DNA from: Clostridia bacterium
GTDB taxonomy: Bacteria; Bacillota; Clostridia; Christensenellales; UBA1242
Direction of reading: 5' to 3'
DNA length: 42,806 nucleotides
Assembly: GCA_900767835.1 (NCBI GenBank)
Contig: CAAGAO010000020.1
Location: 1-42,806 of the forward strand
Under the pieces are notes generated by a model. The model ran no database searches, was not told the origin of the DNA, and was given only the letters and a program-made list of their open reading frames with translations. This document shows positions 1-11,142 of the stretch, one piece after another. Both the position numbers and the translations under genes were made by a program. Numbering within the stretch: the stretch's first letter is position 1; the number at the start of each line of letters is the position of its first letter.

Positions 1-91
1 TCAACCTTTGCGGTCAACCTTTGCGGTCAACCTTTGCGGTCAACCTTTGCGGTCAACCTTTGCGGTCAACCTTTGCTGTCAACCTTTGAGA
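1..91. repeat. 13-bp tandem repeat, about 7 copies, cut by window edge
   Basis: The unit TCAACCTTTGCGG recurs head to tail from base 1. Five copies are perfect, the sixth has CTG for CGG, and the seventh decays into GAGA. The array probably continues to the left of the window. The unit length is not a multiple of three. One plus-strand frame stays open through it to about 182, but without a start codon or recognisable protein, so I read it as non-coding. Confidence 0.95.
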
Positions 92-518
92 ATATCTTTA
101 TTCTTATTATAAAGTGTGCCATTTTGCATTTTTTATGTCAAATGTTTTTATATATTTTCCGCATTTTTATCTATTTTTTTTGAAAGCCACCTCCTTTTGT
201 TCGGGAGGAAAGGTTTTGCGGTTGTTTAAATTTAAGAAATAAGCATTGCTTGGCTCTTTTAATAATAATTGATAACTAATTACGGAATAAAAATTGTTAA
301 ATTTTAATATTTATTCTATAAGCAATACTTTTTTGATATCTCAAACTATATTATTATTCATTCTTAATTTATCAGTTTTTAGTTATGAGTCATCATTTGT
401 TGTTCCATCAATATCAACTTTAATTGTTCAGTTATCAGTATTCACTATTTGGCAGAATTTCATTAGTTTTTAGTTTTCAATCTTCATTATTTATACGATT
501 ATCGAATTAACCACAACA
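92..518. other. AT-rich intergenic stretch, no gene recognised
   Basis: I see no convincing gene here. The only notable structure is a small CCTCC/GGGAGG inverted repeat near 188-207. The rest is AT-rich sequence with many stops in all frames. Confidence 0.6.
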
Positions 519-550
519 CAAAACCACCGAATGGTTATTCGGTGGTTTTG
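519..550 (-). terminator. Terminator of the giant lipoprotein gene
   Basis: A 13-bp perfect stem (CAAAACCACCGAA with TTCGGTGGTTTTG) surrounds a 6-nt loop about 50 bp past the stop codon of the minus-strand lipoprotein gene. The T-run lies mainly within the stem. Either strand could use it. Confidence 0.65.
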
Positions 551-599
551 TATGTGTTTTTAGTCTTTTTATCCAGATTCTGATTAAAAAGCATATAAT

Positions 600-3500
600 T
601 TAGTCTTTCCAAGTGATGTTTTCAAAAGTCGCTTCGTAATTCAAACGAGGGTTTTTGTTTGAATCGACATCTGACTTATTGAATAATGAATCACCTGAGT
701 AAAGATCAACACCATCTTCGGTTGGTAAATTTGTATAAGTTTTAAAACCAGAAGATGCTGAGCCGTTTACACCAGCAAAGGTACTTGACTTTTTATAGTA
801 AACATTGTTTGCTTGATTTTGAGAACTATCTAATTGTCCTATAACTTGATACATATTAAAGTTAGTAATGGTTGTAGTCATTGCAACATTAACATAAGAA
901 TATGAAATTTTATCGTTAACTGACCAACCTACAAGACCGCCAACTTTTGCCACACATGTTCCGCTTGCACTTATATCAAATTTTCCAGTTGCGTAGCAGT
1001 AAGATAATTCGCCATTATCATTTTTAGCAACAAGACCGCCTATGTAAGATATTTCCGCTTTATTATAGTAGATTGTAATGTTACCTGCATTTGCACCAGC
1101 GGTAATTTTTGCACCTTTTGTGTTGTAAGCAACAAGCCCACCTACACTTATATTAGAACCAGTAATATCAATGGAACCATTATTTTTAACATACTCTACT
1201 CTACTATAGTTGTTAATTACTAATGATGCAAATTGGATATTTCTTTGATTATTTCTGTAAGCATCTTCAATTTGAACATTGTAATTGTTTTGAACATTAC
1301 TAATTAAACCATTGTTATTATTTGCGATAAATGACATAACAACAACTAAATCTCTAGATGTTAATTGAATTGTTTGAGATTTATCACCAATCACAATATT
1401 AGTAATAGTTCCGTTATTTTCTTGGCAAAGAAGATTAATGTTTGCGACCTTACCACCATCACCATAGAACACACCGTTTGTATCAGTTGACACAATACTA
1501 AAGAATAATTTTAAGTTTTTAACTGTCGCATTTTTACTGATTGTATTAAAGATTGATACGCTTGAGAAATCGGCTGTTTGTTCAATATGAGTGTAATCTA
1601 ATGTCAAGGAATAATAATCGCCATTATATACACCATCAAACTCGGTTTCTATAGTATTTAAAGTTTGGTCGACATCTCCGTTTTTAGTAATTACAATGCT
1701 TGCAGTTTGTTTGAAACAATATTGAGTTGTTGTTTCAGTTGTTATTTCTTTTTCAAGAGTTGTCACTCCATCAATAACGGTACCAAAGTAGTAAGTGTTG
1801 TTTTTAGGGTCTTTGGTCATTCTAAATTTAATATTGTTAAAGTGTTCAACATTACTTATTAAATATGGTTTTTGTTCAGTTCCGTTTCCACCACCAAACA
1901 AATTAAACTCAACTGCGTCAAGACTTGAATATTCTGAAATAAAACTATCACTACTTGAATTTGAAACCATAACTGCTACTGACACTTTATGTGTACCTGT
2001 CGCGAATGGAGTAAATGTTGTGTCGTCAGTTTCAGCGGTAAAGATGTATACATCAGTAACTGTATCGCCAACGCTATTAATATAAGTCACTTCATCTTTA
2101 ATTTTATATTTATAACTGCTCCAGTTGTCTGCTTTTTCATATTTATCCCAAGTAAATGTGCAAGATGATTCATCATATTTTAAACCGCTTACACTCTTTG
2201 GTCTTGCAATTTCTCTATTGTCTGTCCAAGTTGAAGAGATGTAATTGTCAACCATAGGGATAACTCTTATTCTAAGCACAATTGTATAGTCGCCATCAAT
2301 ATCAAATGATATGTCATTGCCTTCACCAGTTATAAATAAAGGCTCTTGAGTGTAGAATTTTTCTTCTTGTCCGTTTGCCATAAAACTGATTTCATATTTA
2401 AAGCCTTCGGTTTGTGTACCTTTTACACCTTTAGACCAGTCAACTTTTAATTGGCTATCTTCGGTTGTGCTTATTTCAATTTTACTTTCGTCAATTTTTT
2501 CGTATTGGTGAATATTTAAGTATGTTGTTGGAACAGATTTTACATAATTCTCTTGTGTATTAGTTGAAGAACATACATAAAGTGTTAATGTAATATTATC
2601 GGAAGTTAGAATTTCGTCATATACTACATCTTCAAAATATGTGTTGGCAGATGAAACATATTTTACAACAGTACCTTGATTTGGGGTTGTAAACTCTAGT
2701 TTAAATGCATAATCGTTTGCACTGATGTTGCCATCATTATTGAATGTCCACGAAATTCTACCTTGTTTTACTTGTAAATCTGTAACAGCGTCAAATTTAT
2801 AGTAACTTGTGCTTGCCACTTTTTCATCTTTGCTTGCATAACTAATTAACAAGTATTCATTTGGATTTGATGGGTGAACTGCTTTATCTTTTGTTGGATA
2901 GCATGCTTGAATATCTACTTCATATCTACCATAAGCAAGTAAACTTGCATTTTGGTTTGTATCGTAAGTTGTTTCTGTTGTAAATACTTCAAGTTTATCA
3001 CTACGCTCGCCATTAGAATCTAATTTATAGAATGTTAGTTTATAGTAGTTTGTTCTATAACCTTGGTTTGGTGTGAATTTAATTATTCCGTCATTAAAGG
3101 CAATATTCTCTATTGTTCTAACACGACTTGCCATATTATATTCACTTAGTTTTGAATTAACATATATATTTGAATCGCCATTTAATACTTCATCTTCTGT
3201 ACCTATTGCCATAAAGTAGTAATAGTACAATTCCGTATCTTTTACCAAGGTCTCAAAATATGTATTGTTTGATAGTGCTATCTCGTAATTTTTACCATCT
3301 GTGCGAGTATAATACACATCATAAGCAGTTGCATTTTCTACTGCTGTCCATATAAACAAACCATTTACAATATCAACACCATTTTTAATATTTGATATGT
3401 TTGGTAGTTTAGTAACAGTTCCTATTGATGTTACTTTACCTGACATTCTAAACATTTCAGTGTTATTTATTCTTCCATTAATTAAGCCTCTTGCTTGAAT

Positions 3501-6500
3501 TGTTACATTGTATGCTTTGCTTTCGGTCATTTCGGCTGAATCCCAATCATACCACTCTACTTGATTATTTATTTCAAATAGTTTATATGCTTTTACTGCA
3601 GAACCTGTTTCGTTATATGCTACTTGATAGTCTGCTGCATATTGTTGAGCGTGCCATTTGATTGTTCCATGCTCTACTTTTGCCTCAATTTCATCTAAAA
3701 TGTTGATGTTAATCATATTAGATGGTTTACCATTCAGTACTTTTGAGTTATCGCCTTTTAGTGTTACATAAATTTGTGTAAATGTTCCGTCAAGTGCTTT
3801 ACTATCAATTAATTCGGACAAATTAAACTCTAATTTTTCTGAATTATTTAAATCGCTTGCAGTTACTGTTGCAATTACTTTTTCAATGTTCTTTTCTAAA
3901 GTTTTATCGTAATATACACCAATTAAATTATAACTTGGAGCAGATGTAAAGTAGTTTGTATTTACATTTACATTGTTAAACTCTAAAGTGTATTTTCCGT
4001 CTTTTGCAACTGCCGTTACATTTGGAGCAGGTGCTACATATTTTGTACCAAGACTTATAAACTCAGATGAGAATTTTGCAACAATTTGAACATCATCACT
4101 GCTTGTATATTTATATATATCTTGTCCAATCATAGATAGTTTTATTTCGTACTCGCCTGTTGGAAGGTCAGAGGCAAATTTATTAAAGCCAAATCTTGTT
4201 GATGCAAAACCACCTTTTAAGCTTTCTTGTAAGTTGTTTAATTGTTGAATTGCGTATGTTTTTTGTTCATCACTCAAGCCTGCAAGTCCACCTAATAGAT
4301 TTATCTTACTTATAAGTTCATTCTTTTGACTATCTGACATATATATAAATTTGTTTATTGTGTCCATATATGAATAAGTCATAACTGGAGTTGCTTTCGA
4401 AATAAAGTTTACAACAAATCTTTGCTTGTTTACATTAGAAAGCATAACTTCTAGTGGGTCATAAATTATTGAATCTTTACCTTGAAGGTATGCTATTAAT
4501 AAGTTTTGCCATTGAGAAGTGGAAAGTTCCCAATAGAAAGCACCATTATTAAAGGTCGGTTGTTTTGGTTGTGCAATTTTTGCAACTTGTACTTTTCTTA
4601 ATACTGGGTCTTTGCCTTCTTCTTCATCTATGATTGTAGCATAATTCATTGTGCTTGCTATGTAGTTTACATTTAATGTATTAACCGCTCTCATACCAAA
4701 ACTTGTGTATGTTCTTCCTGCTTCTAATTCGTCCATTTTTAAAGCAATGTTTGTGGTTGAGTCGCTAAATTCTTTATAGTACTTATCTTCTAAGAAAGTA
4801 TAGAATTTATCAGCACCTGCAACAGTTTCATATGTTAAGCATAGTTCTTTTGTACCAGTGGCAAGTCTTGCAAGGTTAATTGTTACTGGAGCAAGTTTTA
4901 TAACTTTTACTTCGGTTGCAAATTCTGCGGTTAAATATGCAAGCCTATCTGTTGTCATTCCTTGTGAACCTAATTGTTTATATGTTACAGTATGGCTACC
5001 AGCAGACCATGCGCTATCTTCATCTAAAGTAAAGAAGTTGTTTTCTAGTACTTGCAACTCATTGTCTAGTGAGATAATATATCCGCTATTTGTGTTTGGA
5101 TTGTTCGCCCATTTTGCAATGGTTGTTAAATAATCTAAATTACTGCCGTCTGGTTTTGTAGGGTTATATAATGTGACTGTTTTGTCTGCGTTTTCAAGTC
5201 TTGCAACTTTAATATAATCTTCATATGCCCCATCATACTCAGTTAAAGCATAGTTAGAGTAAACATAATTATCTTCAGTTGTTTTGTTATATACTTTAAT
5301 ATATAAAGTGTTGCTTGTTTTTAATTTGTCTAATAATAAAGCGTTATAATAATAAGTAAATGATTCTTTTGCTGGGAAGTCGGTTACCTTTTCCATTGAA
5401 TACTCAGCAACTATATCGCCATTTAAAGTTTCATAAACTTCTATTGCATATTCTGAAGCTTTTTGAATTTCTGTGAATGTAAAATATCCGTTTTTAACAG
5501 CAAGGTCAGAAAGTTCTGGAAGTTTTGTTACTGTATAACTTGAAGAATAATCACTATCAAGTACAACATTTGTTGTAATATCTTCGGTAGAAATGTTACC
5601 TATTGCTTTGATTGTTAGTATATGTTCGCCACTTGCGAATGATTTATCTTTTAGTGTTTCTTTTCTGTTTTGTTTATATCCGTCTTTATATATGCTTTCG
5701 TCTATGCAAAGTTTGTAATCGGTTGAGCCGACAATTTCCTGCCATACAACCGCACCATCTTTTGTCGTAATATTGTTTACATCTACATTAGAGAGTTTTG
5801 TGCCTGAAATAGTTGCAACTTTGCTATTAACATAATATATAGAATCTTTCAACTCGCCAATCGCTTGAACGGTTATAGTCCAAGTATTGCCAAATAGTTT
5901 TAAGGTTTCTTCATCAAGTGTTAAGTCTATATTGCCTGTAAAGGTTTTTGAAGTTTCGCCAATTAATAATTTTACGCCAGTTACATTTTCGTTTGCATTA
6001 TCGGCTTTAAAGTGAATAACACCATCAACATCTCTTACAAATCTTAAATTATTTAATGCTGAAAGAGTTGTAATATTTAAAGATGTAACATTTGAATCTA
6101 AATACAAATTGTCTTGATTTTTAACAAAAAGACTTAACTCTACCACTTTTTGAGTGGTTGCATCAATTAAAACTGTTTGCCCATTTTCATCAATATATTT
6201 ATATTCGGTTGGTAAATACCAAACATATTTATTTGCTTCGTCTTTTTCAATATTTACATTACTGTTTATAACGGTTATTCCGTCAATTTTAGCAATAACA
6301 TAAACTTGTGAACCTTGAGGATAACTGCTGTAATTATCTATAATAATTCTATCATTTTGAGCCATAGCAACTGGGGCAGACAACCTTGCAAATGTGTTTT
6401 GTTTTATACTTGTTAGGGTTGTTGTTCCGTCTCCAAGTGCATATAAAGTTAATTCAATATTGCCGTCAAAAGCATCTTTTAGGCATTCAACAAAAACATT

Positions 6501-9500
6501 TGAACTGTTTTGAGTGTTTTCTATTGTAATGCTGTTTGTTTTTGTTTCTCCTGCTTTGTTGACATATTTATATACAAGTTGATAGTCTTTAACATTTTCT
6601 ACTCTTGCCCAAGTAATTTCACCTGTTTTGCCAAGCATTAAACTGTTTGATATGGCAAGTCTTGTAACTTTAATTTCTTCGCTATAGTTTGAAACTACAG
6701 AATCATTTGAACCTAACGCTTTAACTTTTACGAACCATTCGCCTGATTCTTTAAAATATTCACTCTCTGAATCAATAATTAATGCACCAGCAGATTCAAT
6801 ATCATAAGTTTGACCATTATGTGTTATTGTTATTATATATTTTGAAATTTCAACACCTTCTGTATTTTGTGTCCATGTGATTTTTAATTCATTTTGTTCT
6901 AAAGCATTTATGGCTTCAACTTTAACATTGGTTGGTGTCTCAATTATTTTTAAAAGCACATTGTCGCAGAAATTTGAAGATAAATAATTAGTTGTTGATG
7001 CATTTGCGGTAAATTCGCCAACATATTTTTGAATTGTAATATATTTTTTGCCAGATAAATTATTTATTATTTCTTGATATTCTTGTTTAGTTAAATCAAT
7101 GCTATTTGTTTCATTTGCATTTAGTGTGATTATTGTAGGTTCAGTACCTGCATCATCAAAGAATTTAACTTTGTAACTATATTCTGCTATATCTTCTTTT
7201 GTCCAACGAATAATATTGTTAAATATATTCAAATTAGTCGTTGTATTTAACTTATCTAGTCTTACAAAAGAATATGAATTTTCTTCACTATCCAAATAGA
7301 ATGTATATGGATTAATGTTGGTTTTTGCAACATATTTTGCTTTTACTTGTTCGGTTGTTGTTGAAACATCATTTAAGTTATCAAACACAACTCCGCCTTT
7401 TGTGATAACCGCATTTAATGCACCTTCTTGTTCGTCGACAGTGATTGTTTCATCTTGATTTATATTAAGTTTGGTAATAGGTTGTAAACGGTTAATGTTA
7501 AACAAATATACAACTTCTTCTGCTGAAGATTTTTCGGTTATGGTTAAAACATATTGTTTTGCTAAGACAAAATTATCTTTTGGTAAATTTATTTCGGCTG
7601 AAGTGATATTCCCGTGTAATGTTGTTCCGTCAAATAATGTGTAAGAGCAATCTGGTTTTGCTGTCCAAGAGATGTTGATTTTATCATTTTCGGTTACATT
7701 TAAAGCAAGTGCCGTATCGGCATATTTTAAAGTTATCGCATTTGAATTATTACTGATATAATATTTGGTTAAATTTCCATCTTTTCCACTTACATATTTG
7801 CCATCATTGTATTCGCCAGCAATTTGTCCGTCAATTTTTCCAAAAGTGCAAGAAACTCTACCGCTAAAACCTAAAGCCAAGTTTAACCCTAAAGTGTTTA
7901 AATTTATTTTGCTTAAATCAAAAGACGAAATGGTGTTTACTGGCACTGAATAAATAATGTTGCCATTTTGTGCAAAATTTAACTTTGCAACATAGGTTTG
8001 AGATGTTTCTTCCATTTTCCAACTTGCGACAAGACCATTAAGGGAAAGTGTCGTTGGCATTCTCTCTAAAGTAAATGTTGCATAATCGCTATCTAAATAA
8101 TATGTGTTATCATATTTTTCAACATCTGAGATATATCTTATTTTAACTTCAAAACTTGTTTCATTTTGTTTTAATGTATTGTTTTTTTGTCCATTTATTA
8201 TGGTTTCAAAATCGGTTATATATTTTTGTGGTTTTGTTGTTGAAACAACTTCAGTTTCAGACAAAGCGAAAGTTGTAGGTGCGGTTATTTTTTCCACATT
8301 AACAACTGAACTTTCACTATCTAAATAGTGGTCGTTTGAAGTGTTGCTTGCAACTACATCAATTGAATATAAAAGCCCTTTTGCGCCATTGCCTTTGTTT
8401 GCAAAAATATCGTCTATTGAAATTGAAATAAGTTCTTCATTGTTGTAGTCCACAGTTTTGAAAGTAATTGAATTAACCTTAATTAAATATTTGTTTGCAC
8501 TTTGAACTGGTACAATGTTTAAGTTATAGCCATTTCCGTTTCTAGTTATACTAAGCACTGGAGATACAATTTGTTTTGTTATTTCAAAATTGATTGTCGC
8601 ATAATCAAAAGCGTCTAACACTAAAGTATTTTTATTCCCAGTTGTGCCGTTTTTTGAATATACTTTCATTGTGTATATTCCTGCTGGAAGATTGTTATAA
8701 TCAAAGTATGTGTTAGTTGTTGAACCTTTTAGTTCTTCATTATCGTTGATTTCGTATGTATATATAACACCACTTGTTGAACTAACTTTATCCCATACAA
8801 TTTTACTACCATCATCAACAAGTTCTGCTTTTTTCAATCTTTCTACGGTTAAAGTTGTTTTGCTATCTATAATATAATGACTTGCTGTATCATCGCCTGA
8901 TGCCGTTATAATTATTTCGTAAACACCTTCGCTATTAAATATTTCGTTTGCAACACCATATGTTCCGTTATTTAATGTTAAGGTTGTTGTTGTGTTATTA
9001 AATTTCTTTTCTACAACGAATCTGTTTGCATTGGTTAATGATAAATTTGATAAAACATAATTACCGCTTGCATCAACACTTTGCGAAACAGTGTCAAGTC
9101 TTGCAAGTTTGATAACTGAAATTTCAGCACTAATTTCCGAATTGATTTGTTTGTTGTTTGTTGCTTTATTGATAACTGTAAAAGCATATTCGCCCGCATT
9201 TTCAAAATTGTAAACAGTTTCACCCAAGGCAGAAATATCTAGTTCTTCTAAAAACTCGCCATTATAGTTTACATTTACAATATAATTATGGTTTTTAGTG
9301 TTATTAAAATCTAAAACTGAAATTTTGCATTGCTCTTTATTAAAAGTAAGAGTTGGAGTTTCTAGTTTGGTTATGTCGCCACTTTCTGAAACCGAACTAT
9401 CTAAGTAGTGAGTATTTTCGTTATAAATACCACTGTCTGAATTATCCCCAATGGCTTGAACTTTTACATTGTATGCACCACTTGGAACACCCGCCAATTT

Positions 9501-10478
9501 AAATGTATAATCTACTCCGTTATATGGAATATTGTTACTGCTTACAAGTCCTTGCGAGTTATATACTTCTACCTTGTAACTAGTAACGCCAGTTTGTGTA
9601 TCTTTCCAAGAAAGCACACCTTGTTTTACTTCTATTTGTGGTTTTGTTAGACGAGTAAGTTCCAGTTCTTCACTTTCGGAACCAAAAACATTACCACTAT
9701 TTTCTAATGTCGTCGAAACAATAGATATTTTATAAGCCTTTTCGTCAGTCAAATCTAAATTATATGTGTTGTATATTATTTTTTCACTAAGTACACCATC
9801 TTTTTTAACATAGTAGGCTTGTGCATCTTCCCCACCTTGCCAAGATAAAGTTTTGGTGTTTGCATCATATTGAACCCCAGTTGGTGCGGAAAGTTTTGTA
9901 AATTTATACTCACCACTTTCATCTGACTCTTTTATGCCATTACGAGAAAGACAAGTAACGGTAACTTTAAATTCACCATAGTCACTAAGTTCGTAATAGT
10001 TTTTATTTACGACAAAAGATTGTGGTTCGCCATCGCCTTTTGCTATAGTAACTTTAAAATTATTTGCAACAACATTGCCAGAATATACATTATCCCACTC
10101 TATGCAACTGCTTTCGCTATTGTAATGAATATTTGTTGGTGCTGAAAATTTTTCCTTTGTGCCTTGAACGGTAATTTCAATACAACCAGAAAAGCCTTTG
10201 GCGGTGATTATTGCACTGCCTTCAGTTTGTCCTGCAATTATGGTTTGTCTTGGAGAAATTACAACAATGTTAGAGTCACTACTCTCAAAAGTGATATCGT
10301 TTATTGTTGTATCTTTTAAAGTAACTAAATCTTTTAGTTCTAGTTCTTCATTTATTCCCATAACAAGTTCTGCTTGGTTGAATGTTAATGTACCTTTGCC
10401 ACCACAAGCGGAAAGCAAAAAAGCACCAAACACTAAAGTTAGCATTGTTAAATAAAATTTAAAGTTTCTTTTTTTCAT
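600..10478 (-). CDS. Giant modular surface lipoprotein (Big_2-like, about 28 Fn3-like modules, GLUG-like C-terminus)
   Basis: This 3292-residue protein begins with a lipoprotein signal peptide whose lipobox is LSAC, with lipid-bearing Cys25. Residues about 30-105 look like a bacterial Ig-like (Big_2) domain. From about 110 to 2950 I count roughly 28 Fn3-like modules of 90-110 residues. Each opens with a phrase like TKL-x-APT-x(n)-LSW and many contain a Y(L/V)DS motif near their end. The last 330 residues contain GLUG-type phrases (GGLVA, GGLVGWS) typical of adhesins and some surface proteases. A site AGAGGAAAAATAT precedes the ATG. I infer an extracellular scaffold or adhesin anchored to the membrane by lipid; no enzymatic domain is visible. 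The modules have diverged from each other, so the repeat array is old. The ligand is unknown. Confidence 0.9.
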   Translation of the reverse strand: MKKRNFKFYLTMLTLVFGAFLLSACGGKGTLTFNQAELVMGINEELELKDLVTLKDTTINDITFESSDSNIVVISPRQTIIAGQTEGSAIITAKGFSGCIEITVQGTKEKFSAPTNIHYNSESSCIEWDNVYSGNVVANNFKVTIAKGDGEPQSFVVNKNYYELSDYGEFKVTVTCLSRNGIKESDESGEYKFTKLSAPTGVQYDANTKTLSWQGGEDAQAYYVKKDGVLSEKIIYNTYNLDLTDEKAYKISIVSTTLENSGNVFGSESEELELTRLTKPQIEVKQGVLSWKDTQTGVTSYKVEVYNSQGLVSSNNIPYNGVDYTFKLAGVPSGAYNVKVQAIGDNSDSGIYNENTHYLDSSVSESGDITKLETPTLTFNKEQCKISVLDFNNTKNHNYIVNVNYNGEFLEELDISALGETVYNFENAGEYAFTVINKATNNKQINSEISAEISVIKLARLDTVSQSVDASGNYVLSNLSLTNANRFVVEKKFNNTTTTLTLNNGTYGVANEIFNSEGVYEIIITASGDDTASHYIIDSKTTLTVERLKKAELVDDGSKIVWDKVSSTSGVIYTYEINDNEELKGSTTNTYFDYNNLPAGIYTMKVYSKNGTTGNKNTLVLDAFDYATINFEITKQIVSPVLSITRNGNGYNLNIVPVQSANKYLIKVNSITFKTVDYNNEELISISIDDIFANKGNGAKGLLYSIDVVASNTSNDHYLDSESSVVNVEKITAPTTFALSETEVVSTTKPQKYITDFETIINGQKNNTLKQNETSFEVKIRYISDVEKYDNTYYLDSDYATFTLERMPTTLSLNGLVASWKMEETSQTYVAKLNFAQNGNIIYSVPVNTISSFDLSKINLNTLGLNLALGFSGRVSCTFGKIDGQIAGEYNDGKYVSGKDGNLTKYYISNNSNAITLKYADTALALNVTENDKINISWTAKPDCSYTLFDGTTLHGNITSAEINLPKDNFVLAKQYVLTITEKSSAEEVVYLFNINRLQPITKLNINQDETITVDEQEGALNAVITKGGVVFDNLNDVSTTTEQVKAKYVAKTNINPYTFYLDSEENSYSFVRLDKLNTTTNLNIFNNIIRWTKEDIAEYSYKVKFFDDAGTEPTIITLNANETNSIDLTKQEYQEIINNLSGKKYITIQKYVGEFTANASTTNYLSSNFCDNVLLKIIETPTNVKVEAINALEQNELKITWTQNTEGVEISKYIITITHNGQTYDIESAGALIIDSESEYFKESGEWFVKVKALGSNDSVVSNYSEEIKVTRLAISNSLMLGKTGEITWARVENVKDYQLVYKYVNKAGETKTNSITIENTQNSSNVFVECLKDAFDGNIELTLYALGDGTTTLTSIKQNTFARLSAPVAMAQNDRIIIDNYSSYPQGSQVYVIAKIDGITVINSNVNIEKDEANKYVWYLPTEYKYIDENGQTVLIDATTQKVVELSLFVKNQDNLYLDSNVTSLNITTLSALNNLRFVRDVDGVIHFKADNANENVTGVKLLIGETSKTFTGNIDLTLDEETLKLFGNTWTITVQAIGELKDSIYYVNSKVATISGTKLSNVDVNNITTKDGAVVWQEIVGSTDYKLCIDESIYKDGYKQNRKETLKDKSFASGEHILTIKAIGNISTEDITTNVVLDSDYSSSYTVTKLPELSDLAVKNGYFTFTEIQKASEYAIEVYETLNGDIVAEYSMEKVTDFPAKESFTYYYNALLLDKLKTSNTLYIKVYNKTTEDNYVYSNYALTEYDGAYEDYIKVARLENADKTVTLYNPTKPDGSNLDYLTTIAKWANNPNTNSGYIISLDNELQVLENNFFTLDEDSAWSAGSHTVTYKQLGSQGMTTDRLAYLTAEFATEVKVIKLAPVTINLARLATGTKELCLTYETVAGADKFYTFLEDKYYKEFSDSTTNIALKMDELEAGRTYTSFGMRAVNTLNVNYIASTMNYATIIDEEEGKDPVLRKVQVAKIAQPKQPTFNNGAFYWELSTSQWQNLLIAYLQGKDSIIYDPLEVMLSNVNKQRFVVNFISKATPVMTYSYMDTINKFIYMSDSQKNELISKINLLGGLAGLSDEQKTYAIQQLNNLQESLKGGFASTRFGFNKFASDLPTGEYEIKLSMIGQDIYKYTSSDDVQIVAKFSSEFISLGTKYVAPAPNVTAVAKDGKYTLEFNNVNVNTNYFTSAPSYNLIGVYYDKTLEKNIEKVIATVTASDLNNSEKLEFNLSELIDSKALDGTFTQIYVTLKGDNSKVLNGKPSNMININILDEIEAKVEHGTIKWHAQQYAADYQVAYNETGSAVKAYKLFEINNQVEWYDWDSAEMTESKAYNVTIQARGLINGRINNTEMFRMSGKVTSIGTVTKLPNISNIKNGVDIVNGLFIWTAVENATAYDVYYTRTDGKNYEIALSNNTYFETLVKDTELYYYYFMAIGTEDEVLNGDSNIYVNSKLSEYNMASRVRTIENIAFNDGIIKFTPNQGYRTNYYKLTFYKLDSNGERSDKLEVFTTETTYDTNQNASLLAYGRYEVDIQACYPTKDKAVHPSNPNEYLLISYASKDEKVASTSYYKFDAVTDLQVKQGRISWTFNNDGNISANDYAFKLEFTTPNQGTVVKYVSSANTYFEDVVYDEILTSDNITLTLYVCSSTNTQENYVKSVPTTYLNIHQYEKIDESKIEISTTEDSQLKVDWSKGVKGTQTEGFKYEISFMANGQEEKFYTQEPLFITGEGNDISFDIDGDYTIVLRIRVIPMVDNYISSTWTDNREIARPKSVSGLKYDESSCTFTWDKYEKADNWSSYKYKIKDEVTYINSVGDTVTDVYIFTAETDDTTFTPFATGTHKVSVAVMVSNSSSDSFISEYSSLDAVEFNLFGGGNGTEQKPYLISNVEHFNNIKFRMTKDPKNNTYYFGTVIDGVTTLEKEITTETTTQYCFKQTASIVITKNGDVDQTLNTIETEFDGVYNGDYYSLTLDYTHIEQTADFSSVSIFNTISKNATVKNLKLFFSIVSTDTNGVFYGDGGKVANINLLCQENNGTITNIVIGDKSQTIQLTSRDLVVVMSFIANNNNGLISNVQNNYNVQIEDAYRNNQRNIQFASLVINNYSRVEYVKNNGSIDITGSNISVGGLVAYNTKGAKITAGANAGNITIYYNKAEISYIGGLVAKNDNGELSYCYATGKFDISASGTCVAKVGGLVGWSVNDKISYSYVNVAMTTTITNFNMYQVIGQLDSSQNQANNVYYKKSSTFAGVNGSASSGFKTYTNLPTEDGVDLYSGDSLFNKSDVDSNKNPRLNYEATFENITWKD

Positions 10479-10522
10479 ATATTTTTCCTCTAAATAATTA
10501 TAGATTTTTCCTTTTATGATTT

Positions 10523-10552
10523 ATTTTAACACTTTTAGCCAACATTTATCAA
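10523..10552 (-). promoter_or_regulatory. Putative promoter of the giant lipoprotein gene
   Basis: On the minus strand TTGATA is followed after 18 bp by TAAAAT, about 45 bp before the start codon. In such AT-rich DNA this is only a moderate match. Confidence 0.4.
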
Positions 10553-10960
10553 ATAATTTTAAGTTAAATATTTACAATATTTGCTATAAAACTAAAAAGG
10601 TTAATTCCTCAGTCAAACAAAAAAAGATTTTTTGCATTTACCATTTATTTATGAAATTAATAATAAATTAAAAAATATTAAATAAAAATTATTCAAATAT
10701 TATAATAAAATACCAAAAAAAATATATTTAGGTATTTTTATTAATTTTTTTATAATGATTTTTAATTAGAAAGTGCTAAAACTCAATAAAAAAACATTTT
10801 CAACAATTTTCTAAAAAAACAAAGCCAAACCACAAAAAATTGCCCATATTTACCGATATGTGTTCAAAAATGTAATTTTTCACTTTTTGACTCATAAGTA
10901 AAATTACACATATTCATTCTATTGCAAAAAATAACATTGGCTAACTACTTACACCCCAGC
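10553..10960. other. AT-rich intergenic stretch, nothing recognised
   Basis: Very AT-rich sequence separates the giant lipoprotein promoter from the terminator of the next minus-strand gene. I see no ORF with a ribosome binding site, no RNA gene and no repeat. Confidence 0.5.
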
Positions 10961-10998
10961 AAAAAAGTTCGCCACAAACATTTGTGACGAACTTTTTT
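10961..10998 (-). terminator. Bidirectional-type terminator after the DUF6273 protein gene
   Basis: AAAAAAGTTCG pairs with CGAACTTTTTT, and CACAAA/TTTGTG continues the stem inside. It lies about 145 bp past the stop of the minus-strand gene at 11143 and has T-tracts on both strands. Confidence 0.75.
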
Positions 10999-11142
10999 AG
11001 TTACAAGAATGACACAAACAAAGCAAAGTGTTGTCTTGCATTTATTTAAAAATCAGTTCAAATTTTTATTCAACATTTTTGTTGTTTAATTTTATTGCAA
11101 ACAAATTTTTGCATTTGTTTTTATCCTATAAAAATTTTGTTA

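Noticed and set aside
1..182. Plus-strand open frame running through the 13-bp repeat
   Set aside because: Any repeat unit without stops gives an open frame. There is no start codon, no ribosome binding site and no protein pattern, and the frame ends at a stop directly in AT-rich DNA.
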